A DNA stretch of 64,000 nucleotides from Pyrus communis (lineage: Eukaryota > Streptophyta > Magnoliopsida > Rosales > Rosaceae). A model generated the notes under the pieces. That model was not told where the DNA came from. It ran no database searches and worked only from the letters and a program-made list of their open reading frames with translations. This document shows positions 10,929 through 21,511 of the stretch, one piece after another; the stretch's first letter is position 1, and every line of letters starts with the position of its first letter. A program made the translations under genes and the position numbers. The DNA lies in contig NC_084819.1 in the NCBI RefSeq assembly GCF_963583255.1, positions 15,903,616 to 15,967,615 on the forward strand. The letters are read 5' to 3'.

Positions 10929-10934
10929 CACGTG
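10929..10934. promoter_or_regulatory. G-box upstream of chlorophyll synthase
   Basis: CACGTG (in GCCACGTGAG) lies 181 bp before the chlorophyll synthase start, followed by an AGATAA I-box-like word near 10946. Such combinations are common in light-regulated photosynthesis genes bound by PIF/HY5-type factors. Function is inferred from position. Confidence 0.5.
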
Positions 10935-11114
10935 AGCAGTCACAGATAAAACTCCGTACACACATCACACCGGAACTACGCTCTTTTTCTCAGCTTCGAC
11001 AAACATTTATCACAGGTAGGTAGTAGGTACTAGAGTTATCAGCTAGTCCGTGCAGTAGCTCGTCCGCTTCTTCTCTCTCCGTGCTCCGCCAGTAAGCTCC
11101 GTACAGCTCCATCA

Positions 11115-14100
11115 ATGGCGTCCGTACTCAATATGGTGTCGTCTATTAGCCTATCGAACCTCAACGCCGACCGAGTTCGGACTCAGTCCGCCTTCCCGCC
11201 GGTTTCGGTTTCGTTTACCAGTGAGTCCACTTGCTATTACGCTTCGTTTGGTTGCCGAGAAATTCAAATTCCCCTATGAACAGCGTTCGAATTGCTTTTC
11301 TATCTTTCAATTCAATTGTTCCTAATTTGATTTAACTTCGGTTTATTTTTCCTTTAGCAATCTATTGACAAGTGAGATTTATTGGTTGAGATTTCTAAAA
11401 TTTTGACATTTTTGAAATTTTCAGGAAGGAGGCTTACGGTTAGGGCTGCGGAGACCGATACCAACGAAGGTTTTTAATGATATTAAACTATTAAGATTCT
11501 ACATTTCGATTTGTTTTAGTCAAATTTGATAGAATTAAAGTGGATTATAGTGAGATTTTGGTTTAGCAGTTGAATCTTCAGTGCCGGATAAGGCACCGGC
11601 TAAAGCCGGTTCGAGCGTCAATCAGCTTCTTGGGATTAAAGGAGCTTCTCAAGAAACTGTAAGTCATCACTGTTAGTTTAGTATACAAGTTCAAAGCTTG
11701 AGTCCCTTTTCTCTATGTGCGTTGGTGTTTTTGCATAATGTGGGTTTCCTCAGATGATGCTAGAAGCTTAACTTTGTTGAACCGAGCTCGAAAATAAATT
11801 CTTTTCGTTTTATGGTTGCGGTTGGAAATTCGTTTACATGCATTTTGTGTAAGAAGCGGGTGAATGTTTAGAATTTCTTTCGGAAAAGAAAAAAGAAAGT
11901 AGAATATGGGTTTTTTGGAATAGTTTGATTAATATTACACAATGGCATATTGTTTGCTGCAATTATGATATCGAATTAGTAAAGTGGATGGTTTGATTTC
12001 GGGTTTTAGTTAATGTGCTTTTTTTAGTGGATAGTAAGTTGATAGAATCATAGTGGCAAGAAATGTGAGACAGGAGTTGATCTGTGAGTTAAACTGTGCA
12101 GAACAAGTGGAAGATTCGTCTTCAGCTGACAAAGCCTGTAACTTGGCCTCCACTGGTATGGGGAGTAGTTTGCGGAGCTGCTGCTTCTGGTATGCTCGTC
12201 TGCAAAAGTGGTCAATGAAAATTTTTTCAGTCTTGTAAAATGTAGGAGATCCGAATCATGTTCTGAAAATTCTAAGATAAAACCAACTCCGAAATTTTCG
12301 ATAAATTTCGATAATCCTAAATTCCAAAATTGGAACTAATATTTGATTCCGAAAGTTTTTCGGATTGGCATTGGAATGCTTGTTTCCGATCGGATCCGAC
12401 CGAAAATCACGCCTATATGCTTATACTCTGTCCATGAATTACTTTTGAGAAAATATTTCACGTTGCAGGAAATTTTCATTGGACTTTTGGAGATGTTGCT
12501 AAATCAATAATGTGCATGTGTATGTCCGGCCCTTTACTCACTGGCTATACCCAGGTATGGTTTACTTGGGATGGAAAGTTCATTTCGGTTTTTGGTTTTG
12601 GTTGATGAGATCTTTATAGTCCAATAACTCCATGGCCTTTTCTTTAGACCCTAAATGACTGGTATGACCGAGAGATCGATGCAATTAATGAACCTTATCG
12701 TCCAATTCCCTCAGGGGCAATATCTGAGAATGAGGTAAGGGTACTAGCTGTATTTTGCTTTATTGTATAAAAATTCTTTCATGAAGATTGCATTTTTAAT
12801 CTGGTTCTTTGTTTTTCTTCAGGTTATTACTCAAATCTGGGTGCTGCTTTTAGGAGGCCTTAGTTTCGCTGGCATATTAGATGTGTGGGTAAGTATTTGC
12901 ATGATGGACTGGCTCTTTCTTACACCTTCAAATATTTAGATCAGATGTCAATCATGAATAGCTGTCCTTTTCAGGCAGGACATAAATTCCCAATATTATT
13001 TTACCTTGCTGTGGGTGGATCCTTGCTATCGTACATTTATTCCGCTCCACCTTTAAAGGTAGTTTTTTACCCCACCTATCAACAAATCAAACGATTTGCT
13101 TAGTTTGATGTTTGAGAAGAAACTTTGCTTAAGACTCTGCTTCATGAGTTATTGCTTGCAGCTGAAACAAAACGGATGGATTGGAAATTTTGCCCTGGGT
13201 GCAAGTTATATCAGCTTGCCATGGTGCGTATTCCCTGCCTTATCCTTCTTTTGTGAACTTACAAGAATTAGATCTTTCATATAAAGGGTCAAGAACTCTT
13301 GATTGAGGGATCCTTCTGTAATTCAGATTGATATTAATTGTATAAGAAATGCATTGACTTAATTGTTTATCATCTTTCCTCGCTCACGTAATTGGATACT
13401 TCTTAGGAGTCTTGTTATAACAGTCTTAAAGTCTATTCAAGAACCGTGACCAATAAATTCATATGATTTGGTTGAATGTTAGAAACTGTTTTGATGTCCA
13501 TAGTGCTGGGTAATGGATTTCAGTTCAATCTCTTATTGATAGGTGGGCTGGTCAGGCATTATTTGGGACCCTTACGCCCGACATAATCGTCCTCACACTC
13601 TTGTACAGCATAGCTGGGGTATGTTTCTGAAAGAAGCATCTTAACATGTGCTTACATAGCATGCTCCAGTCCAACTGACTGCATATTTTTTCTTCCCACA
13701 TTTCAGTTGGGAATTGCTATTGTAAACGACTTTAAAAGTGTTGAAGGAGATAGAGCAATGGGGCTTCAGGTTTTAGTCTTCTCTATTACAATATTGTTAA
13801 CAATCTTAGTTGCAGCAAACGTAACATTATTTGTGGCAATCCTGTTTGCAGTCACTCCCTGTAGCTTTTGGTTCTGAAACTGCCAAATGGATTTGTGTTG
13901 GCGCCATTGACATCACTCAGTTATCGGTCGCTGGTATGTTATCTTCGTTAAGCAGACCGTTGAAGCTGATTGCTGTGACCATCAGACTTTTGGATTGTGT
14001 TGTTTATGATAGTTCCGATCGTCCTGTGATAGTTTTGAATACGAATTAGAGTTAATCGTACAAATGAAGACGATTCATCGTGCTGTCTATTGACTGGTTT

Positions 14101-14671
14101 GCAGGTTATCTGCTATGGGCTGGTAAACCATATTATGCATTAGCTCTCCTTGCTTTGATAGCTCCCCAAGTCTTTTTCCAGGTAGATCTCTTTTTCAAAT
14201 ACTCTTGATTCTGCTGAATGGTGAACGTAATCTTATGCTATTTTTATATTAAATCTTAAATGTTTCTTTTCCCGGTTTTATAAGACAGATTTTGATAGAC
14301 ATCATAGCTCATAAGTACTTTGTTTATGCAATTTGTGCTGTGCAGTTCAAGTACTTTCTCAAAGACCCTGTCAAGTACGATGTTAAATATCAGGTATTCT
14401 TTCAAGAGCTTACGTTGCCTTTTAAATGGCTCAGATTCATCCGTTATTTTCATTAGATTCTTGAGCGCATGTTCAGCCGTTAAATTCGACAATTTATGTT
14501 ATCCATTGATATGTTCTAGGATTTTCATTCCTTCGAACCCCTACTTAAATATCCAATTTTGTACCATCGAAGAATGAGATATTCAAATTTGCTCTGCGTG
14601 TATTCCAGGCAAGTGCGCAGCCGTTTCTTGTGCTCGGTCTTTTAGTAACAGCGTTGGCGACAAGTCATTAA
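11115..14671 (+). CDS. CHLG: Chlorophyll synthase, chloroplastic
   Basis: A prenyltransferase of the UbiA family that joins phytyl or geranylgeranyl diphosphate to chlorophyllide, the last step of chlorophyll synthesis, in plastid membranes. I read 15 exons: 11115-11220, 11425-11469, 11567-11658, 12102-12189, 12469-12554, 12648-12734, 12823-12888, 12975-13058, 13162-13223, 13543-13618, 13707-13769, 13852-13933, 14105-14181, 14346-14393 and 14609-14671, giving 374 aa. The first roughly 50 residues are Ser/Arg-rich like a transit peptide, ending near VRAAE. The UbiA metal/prenyl-diphosphate motif NDWYDREIDAINEPYRP is followed by a second acidic motif NDFKSVEGDRAMG and several hydrophobic helices. 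It ends KYQASAQPFLVLG and ALATSH. Length and all motifs agree with plant CHLG, and no defect was seen. Exon 3 has tandem acceptors three bases apart. Confidence 0.96.
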
Positions 14672-15024
14672 CATTTTGAAGCACTTGGGCAAAAGATGTG
14701 AAGAAAAGAGAGAGAGATCGAAAATTACACGACCACCTGATGCAGTGCTATGCGAGTCAGGTAGAAGAATCAATGTCAAAGTATGTCTTCTTCACTTGTA
14801 GTAGCAAAGTTATGCTCACGCCGACGATTAAGAATTATCATCTGTTTTTCGTTACTGCCTTCTCAAATGGAGGTTGCTGCTGTAAATATCCCAAACACAA
14901 CTTAGGCCTTCTTCGGTAGCACTCTCTTGCTTCTCCCAATCCCCCATGCGGCGCCGATGGTGCTAGCTGTATAGCTGGACAAGCCCAGGTTTAGACACAA
15001 AGAGGATGCGTCGTGTTGCATGAT
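14672..15024. other. 3' flank of chlorophyll synthase
   Basis: Likely 3' UTR and spacer. No further gene or clear polyadenylation site was assigned. Confidence 0.35.
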
Positions 15025-15221
15025 TTCCGACACTGAAAACATACTTGGACAACAATCACTCTTACTACAACCACATACGAAGGACAAAGACAGTAGACAC
15101 CATGCACTCCTACAACCCTGGTGAAACCAAACTTCGTAACCCTAATAAAACTTAGAAACCCTAATAACAAAAACTACAAGTCGGATGCCTTGAGCTTGGA
15201 AGCACTGGTTAATGATCCATA

Positions 15222-15822
15222 TTAGCGGCTCTTCGTTTTGTACTTGGGCTCGTTAATTTTGATGCCTTCCTCGGCAGCACGCTCTCCTCCCAACTTGTTC
15301 TTGGTGCTGAGCCCTCCCTTTTTGCCCATCCCCTGATACCCTTCCTGTCCAATCTGTCCGAGCTGCTTCTTCCTCGCCTCGCCTGCACGGTGGCCCTTCG
15401 CCTGGTACCTTTCATGACCGAGCTGCTCCTTCCTCATCTCGCCTCTGTGGTGACCCATCTCCCGGTACCCTTCATGACAGAGCTGCTCCTTCCTCGCCCC
15501 ACCTCCGCGGTGGCCCATCTCCTGGTACCCTTCATGACCAAGCTGCTCCTTCCTTGCCTTGCCTCCACGGTGACCCATCTCCTCGTACCCTTCACTTCCC
15601 AGCTGCGCCTTCCTCGTCTTGCCTCCGCGGTGGCGTCCTTCAGGGCCATGCACACGCATCATTAGGCAGGTACAAAAAACTACACATAGTAAATGGTAAT
15701 TTAGGGTGCATGTTTTAAGATTTACCTTCACCAAGGTGCTCCTGAGCGTTGAGGGTTTTGCCGCCGGATCCACCGGGGACAACGGTGGCTCCCTGCCTTG
15801 CCTTTTGGTCCAGTTCTTGCCT
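15222..15822 (-). pseudogene. Em/group-1 LEA gene, first exon truncated (no start codon)
   Basis: Exon 2 (15637-15222, minus) encodes a group-1 LEA protein with five tandem copies of the 20-residue Em repeat ([23 protein letters not shown]), then [20 protein letters not shown] and an end at KTKSR. Exon 1 (15822-15726) encodes [19 protein letters not shown] and AQEHLGEG and splices in phase. Compared with the second copy, about 80 bp are missing upstream: the 5' UTR, the ATG and about the first 14 codons. In frame, a TAA lies just upstream and no ATG exists in exon 1. The first in-frame Met is in exon 2 (EGYEEM). Em proteins are hydrophilic seed proteins that protect against drying. Either this is a pseudogene or it uses an unusual internal start. 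The fifth repeat has a 3-residue insertion. Confidence 0.8.
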
Positions 15823-16348
15823 TATGAGTTAAATTGGATGGAAATGGTGGTTACGGCTGAGCCTAGTACTTCACCATTGGACCGAGCCTCGTAGCCTCAT
15901 TTCTAGGTTGTTTGAAAGGCTGTCAACCAACTCGAACCAAATCCAGGCCTCAACAGTTTGATGAAATAAGAAGATCGATATATGAAAGATAGGATGTTGG
16001 ATTCTGCGATTAGATTGTTTCCATTTAGATTTAGAGATTAGAATCTTTTGCTATTATCATAGATACAGATTGTACAACTTTGAACACCAACCCCAACAAT
16101 CTAATTACACTCTTACGATGGATCGTTAGCTTGATTTAGATACAAAAGACGACGCAGTGGATGTATGATTTCTGGCGCTGGACATGCTTGGACAACCAGC
16201 ATTCTTTCAACAACCACCTACGAAGAACAAAGACACTAAACGCCGTGCATCCTAAAAACCTAGTTAACCAAACTTAGAAACCCTAATACAAAAACTACAA
16301 GTAACGGACATGGAGCTAGAAAAACTGCTTAATGAATAATGATCCATA

Positions 16349-16720
16349 TTAGCGGCTCTTCGTCGTGTAATTGGACTCGTCAATTTCGATGCCTTCCTCG
16401 GCAGCACGCGCTCCTCCGGACTTGTCCTGGTACCCTTCCTGTCCAATCTGCTTATTCCTCGCCTCGCCTCCACGGTGGCCCATCTCCTGGTACCCTTCAC
16501 TTCCCAGCTGCTCCTTCCTTGCCTCGCCTCCACGGTGGCGTCCTTCAACACCATACACACACATCATTGCCCAGGTACAGAGGACTACATATAGTAAATG
16601 GAAATTGAGGATGCTTGTTTTTAAGATTTACCTTCAGCAAGGTGCTCCTGAGCGTCGAGGGACTTTTTGGTCCAGTTCTTTCCTTTTCTGAAGGTCTCGC
16701 CTTTCCTGTTCGGAGGCCAT
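16349..16720 (-). pseudogene. Em/group-1 LEA gene, frameshifted
   Basis: Exon 1 (16720-16632, minus) starts properly as MASEQERRDLQKRKELDQK. It is 89 nt long against 133 nt in the intact third copy. The 44-nt deletion removes the [18 protein letters not shown] segment and shifts frame, so translation stops after about 28 residues while AQEHLAEG remains out of frame. Exon 2 (16542-16349) is open with two 20-mer repeats, an internal loss of about 12 residues (the GKKGGLST block) and an end at TTKSR. The promoter still has TATA and ABRE-like motifs, so an RNA may be made. Unlike the first copy, the start is kept and the body is damaged. Confidence 0.85.
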
Positions 16721-16785
16721 TACTCTAGTTCACTCTTTTCTTTTTGGTCTCACACTTTTAAGTTAAATTGGATGGCAATGGTGGT

Positions 16786-16900
16786 TTTTATAGGCGTAGG
16801 GATGGAAGGAGAGTGAGAAGGCCAAGGGAAGGAGGAAGTGACACGTAGTGGGGTAAATGCAGTTGATGGGGAGGTTCGGAGCTTTGGGTTTATGCCACGT
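16786..16900 (-). promoter_or_regulatory. Upstream region of the second Em copy: TATA and ABRE
   Basis: On the minus strand TATAAAAA (16793-16786) lies 66-73 bp before the ATG, and ACGTGGC (16900-16894) is an ABRE core of the kind bound by ABI5-type bZIP factors in seeds. This fits the known ABA/seed control of Em genes. Confidence 0.5.
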
Positions 16901-16950
16901 AGGTGTTTTGGTCAGTGAAGAAGTTGCAGGGAGAATGCCACGATCCATGG

Positions 16951-19053
16951 CTTGATGGTCATCCCTGCTATAACTCTATATTTTCGTTTCACAGTAACCA
17001 ATGTGCAGCTACAGTGCACCCACACGCTTGCCTATAGATTCCAAAATGATTATCGTTCTCTCTTTAACGTATCTAGTACTGAGTGAGTAGTAATATAAAT
17101 AAATGACAGATTAAAAACAAAATATTCAGTTTGTGAATCAAATCTAATGAAGGAACCGAGTCGGCAAAAAATAGTCACGGATATTAGTGCGGATTCAATT
17201 TCAATCTGTTTTTTTAGTAACTTGTAAACCTTTATTTATCATCATCATAACAATCAAGCAATTAATCTACGTTTTCATATTCCAATAAACCCTAATTAGA
17301 GAAGAAATTAACTTGTAGTTGAAGACATCACAATAAGGTTGAGTGTTTGATCTTCCCTTCTCCAAAATTCTTTAGCATTCCTTGCTCTCAATAGAACTAA
17401 CAATCATATGAGAACGACATTGATTTTAGAAGAGGGATCAAACTAGTTATACGATGCAACTGCTCTTTCTATTGTAGAGACAGTTGCCATCAGTTTTAGA
17501 GAGTTTGTAACCAACTCTAATTCTAAAAATTAATTATATTAATTCATTTTATTAAAACTTTTACATAACCATCTATCACTCTAGTTTAAAAACAAACAAA
17601 ATTACATGTAACCCAAGTGTTACGTAGCATTGAAGTCATTTTTCAATTGAAACGAATCTGAATCTCCATAAGAACAAATGAAATCATAATCTCAAAACCT
17701 TAGACAACCAATAAATTACTTTAAAAAAGTAATTACCAACAACACGGTTCTTTTTATGGATATCGGTTTTCTGATGAATATGAGTAGAGATTTAACCATT
17801 TTTGTTCTCCCCCGGACCCCAACTAGTCGTATAGGGTGGGGTGCTTGTGGTAAGCTGCCTTGGATATGAGGAATTCTTAAAAAAGGTATGTGACGAAGAT
17901 CTTTCTGCTCTCTCTAAAAAGAAAATGGTTAAATCTCTAAAAAGAATTTAGTGTTCGATACAAGGGAGAAGATCCATCTGCTCTCTCTAAAAAGAATGGA
18001 TGGGCTCTTGATTAACCTTTTGAATGAAAAAAAAAAAAATTAAAAAAAGGTAATGGGCATTGATAAAGAAAATAAACATACAGGTTCATTGCAGATGTGA
18101 GTTAAATTTACTGGCTAGTATTTGTTTTCCTGAGCTCCAAGTTCTTTTTCTTCACAAAATAATTTAAAATATCTCATTGCTTTTTCAGAAAATTGAAAAA
18201 AATAAACATGTATACGACATAATCTGCAACATATTGTAGTCAACTAAAAGAAAATATCCCTGACATATACCTTTTTAAAGAAAAATTCTATTCGCACAGT
18301 CGTCACTATCAAATCCACACTTGTTTAAATAGTGTCGGTTCAATTCCTTTCATCTTCCTCAACGTAAGGATACGCTCTCATATCCATATTTTATGCTGTG
18401 TTCTGTGTCTTGTCGCCTGAGTTTGACGAGATAAGAAGAAAGATGTATGAAACATGGACTCATGTGTTCAAATTTCTTCTGCCTTGCCTTTGTAATGCGC
18501 TACAAAGGTTTCTTCATCTGCCCTGTACACGATAAATTTTTTGTTGTGACGGGAACATAAATAATACACTACGTGTTTTAATAATAAGAATGATGAGAAA
18601 TTTTAATTTTTAAGTTATTAAAATTTTAGCACACATATCCCATCATTTGTTTAATGATACATGATATACTATCTCGTATAATGATCACACTGAAAAATCT
18701 CTCCTCATACACAATGTTCGTTCAAGAATTCCCCGACAGCTACAAACAAAATTTTGTTGCACACGAAAAAAGGCTCGGACGTATGAAGAAAACATATTAT
18801 GAAACCATGGAAACATGCCATTAATTAAACAAGAAGGAGATTACAAGAGTGGTCTACTACAAGGGCAAAATAAGCAAAACACCGTTCCTAGCTACAACTT
18901 CATGCAAAAAGACACTATCGGTAACACTACTACAAGGGAAAAATAAGCAAAATAGTATAACTTTATGTTACAGACACTGACGCAGCAAGAAATATCAAAA
19001 ACCAAAGAGGGTTTGGAGTTTTGGGAGCCACCCATGCTGCTCCAAAATCATGA
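16951..19053. other. Intergenic, no gene seen
   Basis: Long AT-rich stretch. A short direct duplication with TCTGCTCTCTCTAAAAAGAA occurs near 17905 and 17978. Two ctactacaagggaaaaataagcaaaa-like words recur near 18856 and 18931. No coding signal was recognised. Confidence 0.4.
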
Positions 19054-19610
19054 TCAGCGATTCTTGGTCTTGAACTTCGACTCGTCAATCTTGATGCCTT
19101 CCTCAGCAGCACGCTCTCCTCCGGGCTTGTCAGTGGTGCTCAGCCCGCCTTTCTTTCCCATCTCATGGTACCCCTCTTCCCCTATCTGTTCCTTCCTCGT
19201 CTGCCCTCCACGGCTCCGCCCTAATCACCGCACACAAAAAATTCCGACTACGTAACTAAAGTGTCAAAACTTACTTTCACCTGGAATGCAAAGGGAGCAG
19301 TACACACACACACACACACACACATAACCCTTATCACTCACTACCACGTAAATTACCATATGTTTTTTACTTTCAGGTCTCGAGATACTGCTACCCTTGC
19401 ATATAACATACTATGTGCATGAAAAGTTCTCTCTCTCGGGAGAAGTCGAAAGACGAGTAATTTAATGAATTAGTTACCTTCAGCAAGGTGCTCCTGTGCT
19501 TCAAGGCTATGGCCACCAGTACCACCGGAAACGACGGTCTCTCCCCGCCTTGCCTTCTCGTCGAGCTCCTTTCTCTTCTGGGGGTCTTGTTTTTCCTGTT
19601 CCGATGCCAT
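19054..19610 (-). CDS. Em-like group-1 LEA protein (intact)
   Basis: Two exons on the minus strand: 19610-19478 and 19220-19054, 99 aa. It starts [20 protein letters not shown], continues with [20 protein letters not shown] and HLAEG, has one 20-residue Em repeat ([18 protein letters not shown]), then [20 protein letters not shown] and ends KTKNR. This is the full group-1 (LEA_5) layout, with a single repeat like the short Em6 type. The protein is highly hydrophilic and disordered; the family accumulates in maturing seeds, protecting them during drying. The intron lies after HLAEG at the same place as in the two damaged copies. It is the only member of this local cluster with an unbroken frame. 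Confidence 0.93.
19302..19324. repeat. (CA)n microsatellite in the Em intron
   Basis: About eleven CA units inside the intron of the intact Em gene; a likely polymorphic marker. Confidence 0.85.
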
Positions 19611-19707
19611 TTCTTAATTTCCAACCTCTAGTTGTTCTCACAAAGTTTGATGCAATGAAGTAAACACTCTTTTTGGTATTCGGTTTCTGTTTGGAGGGAA
19701 ATCAGGG

Positions 19708-19784
19708 TTATATAGAGGGAGGGTTGGAAGGTGAATGAGGAGGCAGAGAGAGGAGGATGTGACATGTGATGGGGTGAACGTGGC
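19708..19784 (-). promoter_or_regulatory. Promoter of the intact Em gene
   Basis: Minus strand: TATATAA at 19714-19708, about 100 bp before the ATG, and the ABRE-type ACGTGGC-complement word at 19778-19784. The layout is the same as in the second Em copy and fits ABA/seed expression. Confidence 0.5.
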
Positions 19785-20009
19785 TGATGGGGGACTCTAG
19801 AGGTTTGGCGTAATGCCACGCATCTGCTTTGCTATGTCAAAACGGTTGTTTAACTTGCAGTAAGAAGGACACGAGTCCATTGCTCAACTCGGTCGCACCG
19901 TTGCCAAGGAGATGATCATATGCAAAATCATCGTCTACATGCATATCCACTACACACCTTAAGAATACCAAAGTGATAGGGAGTTACAACAGTTATCCCC
20001 AATTCAATG

Positions 20010-20150
20010 AGTTTTTTTTTTTTAACATGATATTATCTTCATTAAGGAGGAGAGAGTGAGCTGAATCTCACAATAAATTAGTAATAATGTGGTTCAAACT
20101 CACATCTCTACTTATAAGAAGAATACCATTAGATTGTAGTACTAAGTGGC
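20010..20150 (-). mobile_element. tRNA-derived SINE
   Basis: On the minus strand a tRNA-like head (box-B-like GAGTTTGAACC), then ACATTATTACTAATTTATTG and a 3' A-run (plus-strand T-run at 20011-20020). Homologous copies occur at 26103, 51236 and 52389. Confidence 0.65.
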
Positions 20151-21511
20151 ACTTAATTCAAATAAGTTTTGCAACAGCTTTGAATTTATGCTGTAATTAG
20201 TGTAGGGCTGTTACCATAGTTAAAAGCTGGTTAAGGATAGTTTAAAGTCAATGAATGCATGCATATATTATTTTGTCATTGATGTTGTTATAAGGCCATC
20301 ATTGTATGTTTCCGTTATGTTGTAAATGTTGAGCCAAAATGCATATAGTTTTCTGTGTAATTTGTGCATCAATAGATTGTAATCTTACTTTGATAAAATA
20401 TAACGAAAGTCAATTTCTACATAAATATTTAGTATTCTGTTAACGTGCCTTCATGTAGTGCTCGTCCATAGAGCACTATGCCTAACAATGCATGCACAGC
20501 ACTGCATGCACAGTACTACATTCCTAGCACTGCATGCCTAATCTTCTGCTTAATATTGCGATCTGGTGGTCTAATTAGAGCACTCTTTTGGTGGTTGGTG
20601 GTCAAGTTAGAACACCCTTCCAGTGGTCTAGTAGTCTAATTAGAGCATCATTCTCTTGTCGTCTCGGTAGAGCATATCCTCGTCTACCTAGCACTGTGCG
20701 CCTAAACATTGTAAAGAAGCTCTATCATGTGCCAAAAGGGTCCCCTCGAACTCCTTCTTGGGCCTTGGTCCTTGGTCCTCCTTTCTTCCTTTGGGCCTTG
20801 GTCTTCCCTTCTTCACAAGTCATCAAGTTCTTTTTTGGGTTAACCATAAATCATGAAGTTTGAAAACTCTTGCAGGCTTTTATCATCGGGCCCTAAAACT
20901 TCCTGCACACCAAAACAAACGGGCCATCAGACCCAGAAACACAGAGGCGACCTGAATTTAGAGGGCTGCCGAATGTCAAAATATAAATAGTTCGAAACTT
21001 CGAAATACTTTTTCTCTTTTAAGGGCTTGTTTTTTTTTTTTTTTTTTTTACTAAACGGTAAATTTTATTAGATTAGAGATTAAGTTAGGGATCAATATGA
21101 TTTGAATCCATACATTCCCACTATTATAGTAAATGGTCACTTGTGTTTCTCTTCAAATATTAAACCCTTTAGATATAACACTTATTTTTAGCACCCTAAA
21201 AAATATCTCATGCATTTGGTCAAATGACGTCTCCAAGTAAAAGATTCCACCCTTTTATTTGACATCTGTTTATGCAGAAAAACACGTGTTTATATTCTAA
21301 TCCACGCACTTTAACTACTAATTAATTAGCCCCTAATTATTCTGACAATCCCTGCATGTTCACTTTGAAGAAGTGACGTTAGCGCTCATTAGTAAGAAGA
21401 AGAAGAAGAGAGGGGAAAGGACTAACTTCTCCTCCTCTTCTCCTTCTTCGCAAAACCCAGATTTCAATATCCAAATCCAGTTCGAAATTTGGAATCCAAT
21501 TCCCGAAAAGC
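20151..21511. other. Intergenic, and 5' region of the carrier gene
   Basis: Around 20480-20540 there are repeated GCACTGCATGC words, which resemble RY motifs but are far from any seed gene. Imperfect GTGGTCTAATTAGAGCA repeats lie near 20565-20650. A T-run at about 21030-21049 starts a further SINE-like stretch. The last roughly 100 bp, with a GAAGAAGAAG run, are probably the 5' UTR of the carrier. Confidence 0.4.

Larger units (their letters stand above)
15025..16850. repeat. Direct tandem duplication containing two Em copies
   Basis: The 3' flank, two-exon body and upstream sequence of the first Em copy (about 15025-15880) recur about 1.13 kb further on (about 16165-16800). Shared landmarks include the TAGAAACCCTAATA-type flank next to the stop codons and TTAAATTGGATGG.AATGGTGG upstream of the starts. 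The unit duplicated as a block and each copy then took different deletions. Confidence 0.8.

Noticed and set aside
15390..15665. Plus-strand 91-residue repetitive frame
   Set aside because: It is the antisense reading of the Em 20-residue repeats.
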